Assembly (NCBI RefSeq): GCF_000242455.2
Contig: NC_019892.1
Coordinates: 7,574,744-7,638,743 of the forward strand
Length of the DNA: 64,000 nt
Direction of reading: 5' to 3'
Origin: Singulisphaera acidiphila DSM 18658
GTDB taxonomy: Bacteria; Planctomycetota; Planctomycetia; Isosphaerales; Isosphaeraceae
In this document: positions 53,421 to 62,012 of the stretch, one piece after another
Layout of the letters: every line of letters begins with the position of its first letter
How positions within the stretch are numbered: the first letter of the stretch is position 1
The notes under the pieces: model-generated
Told to the model about the DNA's origin: nothing
The model's input: the letters and a program-made list of their open reading frames with translations, nothing else
Databases searched by the model: none
Translations under genes and position numbers: made by a program

Positions 53421-54974
53421 TTATGGCTGCGCCGAAGTGTTCGTCCGTTCGGTGGCGACCGCTTCAACAATCGCATCGACAAGTCCACCCCAAGTGTAGA
53501 CCTTCGCCTCGGCAGCAACGTTCCACCCAAGCCGCCTGGCGGTCTCCGAGGTTACCGGGCTGAGGCTGGCGAGACGAATCTCACGGCCGACCCGGCTTCG
53601 AGCAGACTCGGTCAACAGGGAATGCAGCCGTTCGGTAATCGCGGAGCTGGTCAACGTGATCCAATCGAGCGAACCTTGCTCGATCCTTGCCGCCACGGCG
53701 GTTGGCAAGGCGTCGGCATCGGTATTGCGATAGACGGCAACCTGCTCGACGTCGGCGATCTTCTCGAGTTCATCCTTAAGCACGGTCCGACCTCGATCGG
53801 CCCGAGCGAGCAAGACTCGGCCCCCCCCGACAACAGGCCCGAGCGCCTCCGCCAGGTCCTCCGACCGGAACGAGCGAGGGACCAGGTCGGCCTTGAGATG
53901 AAATCGCCCGAGCGCTCCGGCCGTTGCCGGGCCGATCGCGGCCAGTTTCAGGTGCCCCAGGGCGCGAACGTCACGACCGAGGACGTTTAAGCGCTCAAGG
54001 AACCCCTCCACCCCGTTCGCGGACGTGAACACGAGCCAGCGAAACTCGGCCAGGCGGCCGATCGTGCGATCGAGTTCCTCGTACGACTCAAGTGGCTGGA
54101 TCTCCACGGTCGGCGCAATCAGGACCTCAGCCCCGTAGGACTCCAGGATCGCCGACGATGACTCGGCTTCACCAACCGGACGGGTCACGACGATGCGTTG
54201 GCCGAAGAGCGGAAGGTTCTCGAACCAGCGCAGAGCGGGCCGCCGGCTGACCACGTCTCCGACGACCAGGAGCGCGGGAGGTCCGAGCCCTTCCTCCGCG
54301 ACGCGCCTGTGGAGGTCGGCAAGCGTCCCGCTCACGGTGCGTTGCCGTGGCAAGGTGCCGGCCTCAACAAGTGCGGCGGGGGTCGTCGCCGGCTTGCCGA
54401 GACGGACCAGGGTCTTGCAAATGCTCTCGAGCCGGGTCACCCCCATGTAGATCACCAGGGTGCCCGGGAACGAAGCCAAAGCGGCCCAGTCGAGCCGACC
54501 ATGGGACGCCGACGCGTCGGGGTCGTTGTGGCCGGTGACGAAGGCGACCGCCGATGAGGCGTCGCGATGGGTGACCGGGACCCCGGCATAGGCCGTGACT
54601 CCGACGGCCGCCGTCACTCCCGGCACGACCTGAAACGCCACGCCCGAGTCGCGTAGATACTCCGCTTCCTCGGCCCCGCGACCGAAGACGTAGGGGTCGC
54701 CCCCCTTGAGCCGAACCACCGTACGCCCTGCCTTCGCGTGCTCAACGAGGAGTTCGTTGATCGCTCCTTGCGGCATGGTGTTATGACCGATCGACTTCCC
54801 CGCGCAGATCAGGAGTGCGGTCTTCGGAGCCAGGTCCAGAAGTCGAGAGCTGGCCAGGTGATCGTAGACGACCACCTCGGCCACTTTGAGCAAGGCTTCG
54901 CCGCGCCGGGTCAATAGGCCCGGGTCACCAGGCCCGGCACCAACCAGGTAAACGATCCCACGGTTCACAGCCAT
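53421..54974 (-). CDS. cobA-hemD: uroporphyrinogen-III methyltransferase / synthase fusion
   Basis: 517 residues joining two steps of tetrapyrrole synthesis. The N-terminal half (about 5-245) is the SAM-dependent uroporphyrinogen-III C-methyltransferase: VYLVGAGPGDPGLLTRRGEA, VRLKGGDPYVFGRGAEEAEY, VVPGVTAAVGVTAYAGVPVT and IYMGVTRLESICKTL. The C-terminal half (about 265-510) is HemD: RIVVTRPVGEAESSSAILES, RWLVFTSANGVEGFLERLN and GSLDWITLTSSAITERLHSL. Together they turn hydroxymethylbilane into precorrin-2 for sirohaem and cobalamin. The start was chosen where the family begins. The transposon lies 30 bp beyond the stop and leaves the gene intact. Confidence 0.95.
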   Translation of the reverse strand: MAVNRGIVYLVGAGPGDPGLLTRRGEALLKVAEVVVYDHLASSRLLDLAPKTALLICAGKSIGHNTMPQGAINELLVEHAKAGRTVVRLKGGDPYVFGRGAEEAEYLRDSGVAFQVVPGVTAAVGVTAYAGVPVTHRDASSAVAFVTGHNDPDASASHGRLDWAALASFPGTLVIYMGVTRLESICKTLVRLGKPATTPAALVEAGTLPRQRTVSGTLADLHRRVAEEGLGPPALLVVGDVVSRRPALRWFENLPLFGQRIVVTRPVGEAESSSAILESYGAEVLIAPTVEIQPLESYEELDRTIGRLAEFRWLVFTSANGVEGFLERLNVLGRDVRALGHLKLAAIGPATAGALGRFHLKADLVPRSFRSEDLAEALGPVVGGGRVLLARADRGRTVLKDELEKIADVEQVAVYRNTDADALPTAVAARIEQGSLDWITLTSSAITERLHSLLTESARSRVGREIRLASLSPVTSETARRLGWNVAAEAKVYTWGGLVDAIVEAVATERTNTSAQP

Positions 54975-55055
54975 CCCGCTCTCATTCCAAATAATCAGAG
55001 TCGAACCGAGCAAACCAGTCAGGCTCGGTTCGACAGACGATGACTCTTTGACGAC

Positions 55056-56075
55056 TCAGTCCGTTTGACGGACCGATGGTCCCAGCTTCTTCCGAGCGAC
55101 CATGAGAATGCCAAGCTCATAGAGAATGATCATCGGCACGGCGAGCATGAGCATGCTGAAGGGGTCCTGACTCGGCGTGAGAACCGCGCCGGCGACCACC
55201 ATGATCAGGATGGCGATCTTCCGCTTGGAGCGAAAGTCGTCGACGTTGAAGATCCCGATCAAGGCGAGGAAGACCATGATCAACGGGGTTTGAAAACAGA
55301 CCCCGAAGACGAGGGGCAAGATCGTCGCGAAGCTCATCCAGTCGGCCAAGCGCAGAGTCGGCTCGATGCCAAGCCAGACGTTGAATTCCAGGAGGAACTT
55401 CAAGGTGACCGGAAGGACGCCGAAGAAACAGAGGAAGACGCCGGACAGAAAGAGGCCGAGCGAAAACGGGAGAAACTTCGTCACGTAGTGGCGTTCGTGG
55501 CGATAGAGCCCTGCAGCAATGAACGCCCAGAGTTGATAGAAAACCCAAGGGCTGGCGATCACGAGCCCCGCGACCAGGCAGACCATGAAGAAGATCGTCA
55601 TCGTTTCCAAAGGCGCCAGGGAGATCAAGGCGTTGCTCGGCCTCATCCCTTGGTTAACGATCTTGATGATCCCCGACTCCATGTACCGGATCGGGAACGT
55701 CAGGTTCTTATTCTTGACGGTCTCCGCCTCAGGAAGCTTGAGCTCGGGGGCAATCTTGCCGAGTTCCATAATGAACGCATCGGCCGGAATGATGGCCTGG
55801 GCCGTCTCCGAGACCTCTCCCCCGGCATCGGCGACCTCGGCCCGCCTCACCGCTTGATCGTTATAAAATAACGTCAGCGCTTCCTGGGCGGGCTCCACCA
55901 TCTTGTTCATGATCCGCTGTCCCAGGTTGATGCCAGGGACCAGGGTCAGGACCACGCCGATGACGAGACCATAGAGGGCGAGGATCAGCCGGAGGCGTAA
56001 TTCTTCGATGTGATCACCAAAACTCATGGTGACCATCGTCTGTTCTTCTGCGAAGAGATCGTTATCGGTCGGCAT
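55056..56075 (-). CDS. tatC: twin-arginine translocase subunit TatC, extended loop
   Basis: 339 residues (usual about 250). Core TatC features are present: SFGDHIEELRLRLILALYGL at the start of TM1, APLETMTIFFMVCLVAGLVI before TM2 with the conserved Glu, SPWVFYQLWAFIAAGLYRHE, and ADWMSFATILPLVFGVCFQT. The first periplasmic loop is stretched to about 105 residues (roughly 50-155), against roughly 45 in E. coli TatC, and contains charged helices (NKMVEPAQEALTLFYNDQAV). The window also encodes Tat substrates (IorB-like, a DUF1080 protein). No tatA/B nearby. Confidence 0.95.
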   Translation of the reverse strand: MPTDNDLFAEEQTMVTMSFGDHIEELRLRLILALYGLVIGVVLTLVPGINLGQRIMNKMVEPAQEALTLFYNDQAVRRAEVADAGGEVSETAQAIIPADAFIMELGKIAPELKLPEAETVKNKNLTFPIRYMESGIIKIVNQGMRPSNALISLAPLETMTIFFMVCLVAGLVIASPWVFYQLWAFIAAGLYRHERHYVTKFLPFSLGLFLSGVFLCFFGVLPVTLKFLLEFNVWLGIEPTLRLADWMSFATILPLVFGVCFQTPLIMVFLALIGIFNVDDFRSKRKIAILIMVVAGAVLTPSQDPFSMLMLAVPMIILYELGILMVARKKLGPSVRQTD

Positions 56076-56515
56076 TGGATGTGGACCACCCTAACAAAGC
56101 CTAGGGCTAAGCCGGTCGGCGGGCATGGTGAGGGGAGGAGACGCGGGTCGCGACGGCCGATCCCGAGGCCGGGACCCTTTTTTGGGGCGGCACCGCCGTG
56201 GGCCTCTCGGGGACGGCCGATTCGGGCGGGAGCGTTCCTTGAGCGATAAGTCTACCACACGCCGATCGTCGGTTTCCAGCACGAATCCGTTTCCCGTAAT
56301 TCCGCGACTCGGGTGGACATCGCCTCGCCGCTCTCGTTACAAAGAGGGCCCGGTCATCGTAAATTGTTTTTTGTGATGGAGTGTCCTCAGACCTCGGGTC
56401 GGACGGGCAACGCTCAGCGTCCGACGCCAAGACGAGAGTGGTGGGGTGGGGTTCCCACCCAGTAAAGCCCTTCGCCACGCCGGCGATAAGCGATGAGAAT
56501 CATCAAGGACTTTCG
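56076..56515. other. intergenic between divergent tatC and manA
   Basis: About 440 bp that must hold both promoters. No gene, RNA or terminator is clear. ORFs here are Arg/Pro/Ser-rich. Confidence 0.4.
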
Positions 56516-57499
56516 ATGCGGGATGCACCTCTCTACCCCTTGCGGTTCGAACCGATCCTCAAAGAGTTGATCTGGGGCGGCCGAAGGCTCGAGACAATCC
56601 TCAAAAAGCCGCTTGGCGAAGGGTCGCGCTACGCCGAGAGCTGGGAGATCGCCGATCACCGCGACGACGTCAGCCGGGTGGACGAGGGGGCCCTCGAGGG
56701 AGTCACGCTCCGCGACCTCATCCGGGAGCGGGGAATCGAGCTGCTCGGTCGGCACCTCGGTGCTTTGACCCAGTTCCCCTTACTGGTCAAATACATTGAT
56801 GCGCACCAGGTCCTCTCCGTGCAGGTTCATCCTGATGACGCGAAGGGCAAGGTCCTGGCCAACGACAACGGCAAGACCGAGGCCTGGGTCATCATCCATG
56901 CCGAACCCGGCAGCCTGATCTATGCCGGGCTGAATCCGGGGGTCACGCGCTCCGCATTCGCAAACGCCCTCGACACGGGCGCGGTTGAACCGCTCCTGCA
57001 CCGCTTCGAGGCGAAGCCGGGGGCCTGCATCATGATCCCCGCCGGCACTGTTCACGCGATTGGCGCGGGGGTCGTGCTGGCGGAAATTCAGCAGATGTCC
57101 GACGCCACGTTTCGCGTCCATGACTGGGGGCGAGTCGGAACCGATGGCCGGCCCCGACAGCTTCACCTTGCCGAAGCCCTCGAATCGATTGATTTTGAGG
57201 CAGGGCCGGTCAATCCCCTGGATCCGACTGCGGAGCCAATTGCCGGTGGGACTCGAGAACGACTCGCCCATTGTCCCTACTTCGCGCTCGAGCGGCTCCG
57301 TTTGAATGGCCCGACGACCGTGGGAAGCAGCGACCGTTTCACGATTCTCCTCGGACTCGAAGGCGACACCGAGATTCGAGATGGGGAAAGCGCGAAGCTC
57401 CTCGGGTTCGGCCAGACCCGACTCTTGCCTTCATCCCTTGGCGAATGTCAGCTTGTTCCACGGGGCGAGTCGGTCGTCCTGACCTGCGTCGTCCCTTGA
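56516..57499 (+). CDS. manA: class I mannose-6-phosphate isomerase
   Basis: 327-residue cupin enzyme interconverting fructose-6-phosphate and mannose-6-phosphate with Zn2+. Family features: LRFEPILKELIWGGRRLETI, AESWEIADHRDDVSRV, FPLLVKYIDAHQVLSVQVHP with the zinc-binding His, KTEAWVIIHAEPGSLIYAGL, IPAGTVHAIGAGVVLAEIQQ and TFRVHDWGR. Length matches the short bacterial type. ATG at 56516 is chosen because the conserved PLYPLRFEPI follows. A membrane-protein gene follows 22 bp later, so the two are probably co-transcribed. Confidence 0.94.
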   Translation: MRDAPLYPLRFEPILKELIWGGRRLETILKKPLGEGSRYAESWEIADHRDDVSRVDEGALEGVTLRDLIRERGIELLGRHLGALTQFPLLVKYIDAHQVLSVQVHPDDAKGKVLANDNGKTEAWVIIHAEPGSLIYAGLNPGVTRSAFANALDTGAVEPLLHRFEAKPGACIMIPAGTVHAIGAGVVLAEIQQMSDATFRVHDWGRVGTDGRPRQLHLAEALESIDFEAGPVNPLDPTAEPIAGGTRERLAHCPYFALERLRLNGPTTVGSSDRFTILLGLEGDTEIRDGESAKLLGFGQTRLLPSSLGECQLVPRGESVVLTCVVP

Positions 57500-57521
57500 A
57501 GTGGCCTTGGAGAGCCGTTGC

Positions 57522-58697
57522 ATGACTGTTGAACCGAGTTTGAGCGGAGAGATCCACTTCACACGGCTCTTTCCGTGGCTCCGCCTCTTCAGGGGGATCG
57601 GCGTCTCCATCGACCCAAAGAAGCTCTTCCTGGCAGCAATCGGGCTGGTTGCGTTGAATGCAGGTTGGGGTGCCTTGGATCGCGCCTTTCCCTCGTCGGA
57701 TCCTCGAATCCCGGCAGGGTTGAGCTCGTTCGCCACCGATTCGGTGGGAGGGGGGGGGAGCTTCGACCTCGGCCTCTCGCTCTGGCAATTGACCGAACCG
57801 ATTCAATGCCTGCTCACCCCCTTCCTGGTCGTCTTCTCATTGCGAAGCGGCGGCGGTCTGTCGATACTGCACGCCTTCCTTGCCGCAATCTGGGCGGTCA
57901 TCGTCTGGGGAATTATCGGGGGCGCAATCGCCAGGATCGCCACCGTCCAGGTGGCCGCAGGCGAGCGCATGGGGGTCAGAAAAGCCCTTGAGTTCGCCCT
58001 TGGTAAATCGATCCCGTTGGTCCTGGGACCGATCAGCCCTCTCCTGGGGGTCGCCATCCTGACCATCCCTTGTGCGTTATTCGGTCTTCTCTATCGGTTA
58101 CCGACGTCGATCGGTCCCGTCATCGCGGGCCTCTTCCTCGTCCTTCCCCTGCTGGCCGGTCTGGTCATGTCGCTAATTCTTGTGGGCCTCGCAACCGGTT
58201 GGCCCTTGATGCACGCGTCGGTCGCTGCGGAAGCGGAAGATGGATTCGACGCTCTGAGCCGGTCCTATGCCTATGTTTTCCAGCGTCCCCTCCGTTATGC
58301 GTTCTTCCTGATCCTGGCCTGGATCATCGGGCTCGCCGGACTGACCTTCGTTTCCCTCTTCGCGCAGCTCGTGGTCCAGATGGCGCATTGGGGTCTGAGC
58401 TTCGGCGCCCCTCACGATCAGCTCGAGGCGCTGCTCCAGAACGGTCGCGCGCCTCTGGACACGGTCCCCGCAAAGCTGCACACGTTCTGGCTGGCGGTCG
58501 TCGGGCTCTTGGCCCACGGCTGGGTCTACAGCTATTTCTGGTCGGCCGCATCGATCATTTACTTGCTCATTCGACAAGACGTCGACGGGACGGACTGGCG
58601 GCAGATCTCGCTCCCCCCTGCCCCGCCCAATCCGCTCATGCCCGAGGTCGAGCCGATTCCTCCCTCGGCCGACTTGAATCCTGAGGGGACAGAATAA
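57522..58697 (+). CDS. multi-spanning membrane protein of unknown function
   Basis: 391 residues with about six hydrophobic segments, among them LFLAAIGLVALNAGWGALDR, FLAAIWAVIVWGIIGGAIAR, PVIAGLFLVLPLLAGLVMSL, YAFFLILAWIIGLAGLTFVS and FWLAVVGLLAHGWVYSYFWS. A Gly-rich loop lies near residue 70 and a Pro-rich polar C-terminal tail after the last helix. Spacing of the helices and the FDALSRSYAYVFQRPLRY segment recall large uncharacterised planctomycete membrane proteins. Start MTVEPSLSGEIHFTRLF was preferred to one seven codons earlier that overlaps manA's stop. Confidence 0.75.
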   Translation: MTVEPSLSGEIHFTRLFPWLRLFRGIGVSIDPKKLFLAAIGLVALNAGWGALDRAFPSSDPRIPAGLSSFATDSVGGGGSFDLGLSLWQLTEPIQCLLTPFLVVFSLRSGGGLSILHAFLAAIWAVIVWGIIGGAIARIATVQVAAGERMGVRKALEFALGKSIPLVLGPISPLLGVAILTIPCALFGLLYRLPTSIGPVIAGLFLVLPLLAGLVMSLILVGLATGWPLMHASVAAEAEDGFDALSRSYAYVFQRPLRYAFFLILAWIIGLAGLTFVSLFAQLVVQMAHWGLSFGAPHDQLEALLQNGRAPLDTVPAKLHTFWLAVVGLLAHGWVYSYFWSAASIIYLLIRQDVDGTDWRQISLPPAPPNPLMPEVEPIPPSADLNPEGTE

Positions 58698-58962
58698 AGC
58701 CAAGGCCCAGCCTCCTTGGAACATCTCGACCTCCGAGGCCTGGTTCGCAACTGGGCCTCGGGGGAAGCCCCAGAGGGACTCCTTTCGAAGCTTGAAAGCG
58801 GGTGGCCTTCCCAAGGCCTCTGAAGAATCAGCAAGGTGGCATTGAAGCGGCAAGTCTGATTTTGCCGATAGTAAGGTTTTGGCGAATGCCGCCGAACTTG
58901 TTCTCCCCGCATCGAGTGATCGCGGGCCCTTTCCCCTCCCAAGCGTGGCAGGAGCCTTTTGT

Positions 58963-60651
58963 TTGGCCGATCAGCGAACTCACCGTCACCCGTGGGTTTA
59001 TGCCGCGGTCTTGCTCGCTTTCGGCGTCCCGCTCGCGGTCGCCCAGGAGCCGCGACCACCGGCCACGCCTCCGCCGCCTGCAACCAAGCTTGAGGACAGG
59101 CTCCAGCAGATGGAGGCACAGAACCTCAAGCTCGCCGAGCAACTCGAGAAGGCGCAACGCCGCCACGACGAGCAAATGCAGCAGGTCCTCCAGGAGATGA
59201 CCCAACTCCGCAAGCAGTTGGGATCGGGAAAGGCCACCTCGACTTCGAGTGGAGGCAATTCGAGTGGCGGTGGCGGAGCGGGCACTGCCGGTGGCGCAAG
59301 TGCGGGAGGAGGAGCAGGAGCGGCGAGACCCGGTGATGGGCCAAACATCGGGGGGGCCCCCGACACACCCGGTGGCCGGCGTTCCCCAATCCCAGGCTAC
59401 GGCATCTCCGGCGCGACGGCCGAGAAGAAGAGCCCGCTCAAGGCCAATTTCGGCCCCGGCTTTGAGCTGATGACCGAGGACAAGGAATTCCAGCTCCAGC
59501 TCCACCAAGAAACCCAGTTCGACGCCCGAACATTCATCCCCCATGGCGATGATTATGCGCGTTCCGGGTTCGTGTTCCCCCGCGTTCGACTCTTCTTCAA
59601 CGGTCGCATCACCCAGCCGATCGAGTACACCATTTCGCTCAACCGCGGATTCAGCGGACTCGACTTGCTGGACGGCTTCGTCAACTTCCGTTATGACGAC
59701 CGGGCGCAGCTCAAAGTCGGCCGGTTCATGACTCCGTTCAACTACGAGCAGTTCGCTATCCAGAATATGTGGCTGTTCGCCCCGGAACGCTCGTTGTTCA
59801 CGTCCAATCTGGGCCTGAACCGCCAGCTGGGGGTCCAGCTTTGGGGCAACCTCTTCGACAATCGGGTGGATTACGCCGTAGGCGCCTTCGACGGACCGCG
59901 GAACTCGTATGAGGACTACAACGAAGCGAAGGACGTCATCTCCTACCTGAACATTCGCCCGTTCGGAGATCAGGAGAAAGGCTCCCTCCTACGCGACCTC
60001 AACGTCGGCGGATCGTTCAGCTACGGAGAGCAAGACAACCCGGTCGTGCCCCGAGCGTTCCGGACCGCGTCGAATGCCTCGAACGCCAGCACGGCCGACC
60101 TCTTCAGCCCGCCCTTCCTCATCCTTGGAGACAGCACGCGCGAGCGCGGTCAGCGCACCCTCTGGTCCGCCCACGCGGCCTACTTCTACAAACAATTCTC
60201 GTTCTTCACCGACTACAACGGCGGCATCCTCCGCTACGCGGTCAACAAGAAGGCGGCTGAGTCGGTCGAAGTCCCCGTGAGCGGATACTCGGTCGCGATG
60301 GGATACTTCCTCACCGGCGAAAGCCAAGAACGGCGGACGATCCTCGAGCCCAAGCACCCGTTCAGCCTCCGCCGCGACAAGCTCGGCCCGGGGGCCTGGG
60401 AGCTCATCTTCCGCTACAGTTCCCTGGAGTTCGACCACAGCGTGTTCACCGGCGGTCTGGCCAACCCCGAACTCTGGAGCCAGCGTGCCTGGACCACCAA
60501 CCTCGGAATGAACTGGTACTTGAACCGCTACGTGAAGATCTACTTCGACTGGCAACATACCGAGTTCGGCAACCCGGTAATCTACCGCCAGCCCGACCTG
60601 AAGCAGCTCACAAATGAGCTCTTCTGGATCCGCATGCAGCTCTACTTCTAA
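58963..60651 (+). CDS. outer-membrane porin, OprP/OprO-like
   Basis: 562 residues. A TTG start is chosen because AGGAG lies 8 nt upstream and gives a clean signal peptide (WVYAAVLLAFGVPLAVAQEP). The N-terminal periplasmic part is Pro-rich, then a coiled coil (LEDRLQQMEAQNLKLAEQLE) and a Gly/Ala/Ser linker. The C-terminal barrel resembles phosphate-selective porins: FVFPRVRLFFNGRITQPIEY, DGFVNFRYDDRAQLKVGRFM, TPFNYEQFAIQN, YAVGAFDGPRNSYEDYNEAK, WTTNLGMNWYLNRYVKIYFD and a final strand ending QLYF, as expected for BAM recognition. The coiled coil may tether it to the periplasm. Confidence 0.88.
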   Translation: MADQRTHRHPWVYAAVLLAFGVPLAVAQEPRPPATPPPPATKLEDRLQQMEAQNLKLAEQLEKAQRRHDEQMQQVLQEMTQLRKQLGSGKATSTSSGGNSSGGGGAGTAGGASAGGGAGAARPGDGPNIGGAPDTPGGRRSPIPGYGISGATAEKKSPLKANFGPGFELMTEDKEFQLQLHQETQFDARTFIPHGDDYARSGFVFPRVRLFFNGRITQPIEYTISLNRGFSGLDLLDGFVNFRYDDRAQLKVGRFMTPFNYEQFAIQNMWLFAPERSLFTSNLGLNRQLGVQLWGNLFDNRVDYAVGAFDGPRNSYEDYNEAKDVISYLNIRPFGDQEKGSLLRDLNVGGSFSYGEQDNPVVPRAFRTASNASNASTADLFSPPFLILGDSTRERGQRTLWSAHAAYFYKQFSFFTDYNGGILRYAVNKKAAESVEVPVSGYSVAMGYFLTGESQERRTILEPKHPFSLRRDKLGPGAWELIFRYSSLEFDHSVFTGGLANPELWSQRAWTTNLGMNWYLNRYVKIYFDWQHTEFGNPVIYRQPDLKQLTNELFWIRMQLYF

Positions 60652-60689
60652 GAACGAAGGGCATTGAAAAGCTCGTTGGCCCTGTCTGT

Positions 60690-61964
60690 TCAGAAATGGT
60701 TCCAGGCCCCACTCACGAACTTTCCTTCGAACATGGTGGCTGCCACGGGCAAGTCGGATTCGAGCAGGAGATGATGAGGATCGGGGTCCTCTCGGTCGGG
60801 CAGATCGATCACGGCGAGGTCTGCGGATTTGCCAACCTTGAGGCTCCCTGTTGTCGTCTCAGCGCGGAGCGCCCAGGCTCCGAAGAGCGTCCCCATCGTC
60901 AGCAAGAGAGGTCCGTTGAGCGAGTCGTCACGGCGATGAAGAAAACGGATCTCGTCGAGCACGCTCAGCGTGGGGCTGGAGGCCAGGCTGTCCGTCCCCA
61001 AGCAGACCACGACGCCCCGTTCGAGCATGGCCCGATAGGGATGAGGAGCATGGCCGAAGCGTGCGTGAGTTCGTGGGCAAAAGGCGATCGCCACCCGGTG
61101 ATTATTCGGGGCCGCCTCCGGTCGAAATTGCCAGAATTCGGACGGCTCGAGATAGGTCCCGTGCGCGATCAGCCAGTCGGCATTACGGAGTTCACCCCGG
61201 CGGACGTAATCGGCAGGACGCGGACTGATGGGTTCCCACTCTTCGTCCCACGCCCCTAACGTCTCGAGGAAAGTCCGAAGCGCACCGCTGCCACGCTCCA
61301 ACAATTCGAGTTCTTCGGGCATCTCGGCCAGATGTGTCGAAAGCGGGAGGCGGCTCGCGGCGGCCTTGTGATAAAGCCAGCCCGCGGTCGAGTAGGGCGC
61401 GTGGGGACTCAGGCCGGGACGGGCGTTCGCGATCACCTGCGCTTCAGGACGAATCGAGCCGATCCAATCCCAGGCCTCGGCGCTGGTCTGAAGTCCGCGA
61501 GCCCGCTTCAGGCCGATCAACTCGGCAAAGACGACCGCCCGCAACGGAGCCTCGGCCACTTGGTCCCAGCTTAGGCCAGCCGTCGTCGTGTCGGCCAACG
61601 ACGTCGTCCCCGCCCGTATACTCGCCTCCACGTTTCGACCGACCGCGTCTTGGAGCACACCCGGTAATCCGCTCCTTCGCTGCTCCACCACACGATGCAA
61701 CCAGTTCACCTCGTCCTCAACCGGCTCCGGCTCCTCGGTGGCATGGTTCGGGCCCTCGAGCGCGGAGAGTTCGAGATGGGTATGTGCGTTGACGAAGCCG
61801 GGAACGATCGCGACGTTCCCCAAGTCAAGGTCGGCAACTCGTTCTCGTGCAGATCCGACCCAGGCAATCCGGCCATCCTGGATCGTGAGACATCCATCAG
61901 CGATCGGCGGTCCTTCGACCGGGAACACGAAGCGAGCCGACAAAGTCAACGAAGACGATTTCAT
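60690..61964 (-). CDS. amidohydrolase (deaminase-like)
   Basis: 424 residues of the metal-dependent amidohydrolase superfamily, in the SAH/MTA and aminodeoxyfutalosine deaminase group. Metal site: FVNAHTHLELSALEGPN (HxH); further His in SPHAPYSTAGWLYHKAA and STHLAEMPEELEL; Asp in VVCLGTDSLASSPTLSVLDE. The C-terminal composite beta-domain returns at VGKSADLAVIDLPDREDP. Aminodeoxyfutalosine deamination (menaquinone synthesis) is possible because many Planctomycetota use the futalosine route, but no other mqn gene is here, so the substrate is open. Confidence 0.88.
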   Translation of the reverse strand: MKSSSLTLSARFVFPVEGPPIADGCLTIQDGRIAWVGSARERVADLDLGNVAIVPGFVNAHTHLELSALEGPNHATEEPEPVEDEVNWLHRVVEQRRSGLPGVLQDAVGRNVEASIRAGTTSLADTTTAGLSWDQVAEAPLRAVVFAELIGLKRARGLQTSAEAWDWIGSIRPEAQVIANARPGLSPHAPYSTAGWLYHKAAASRLPLSTHLAEMPEELELLERGSGALRTFLETLGAWDEEWEPISPRPADYVRRGELRNADWLIAHGTYLEPSEFWQFRPEAAPNNHRVAIAFCPRTHARFGHAPHPYRAMLERGVVVCLGTDSLASSPTLSVLDEIRFLHRRDDSLNGPLLLTMGTLFGAWALRAETTTGSLKVGKSADLAVIDLPDREDPDPHHLLLESDLPVAATMFEGKFVSGAWNHF

Positions 61965-62012
61965 TCGTGAACCTGGACCACACGAAAAGAAGAGATTGAA
62001 ACCGGTCCATAC

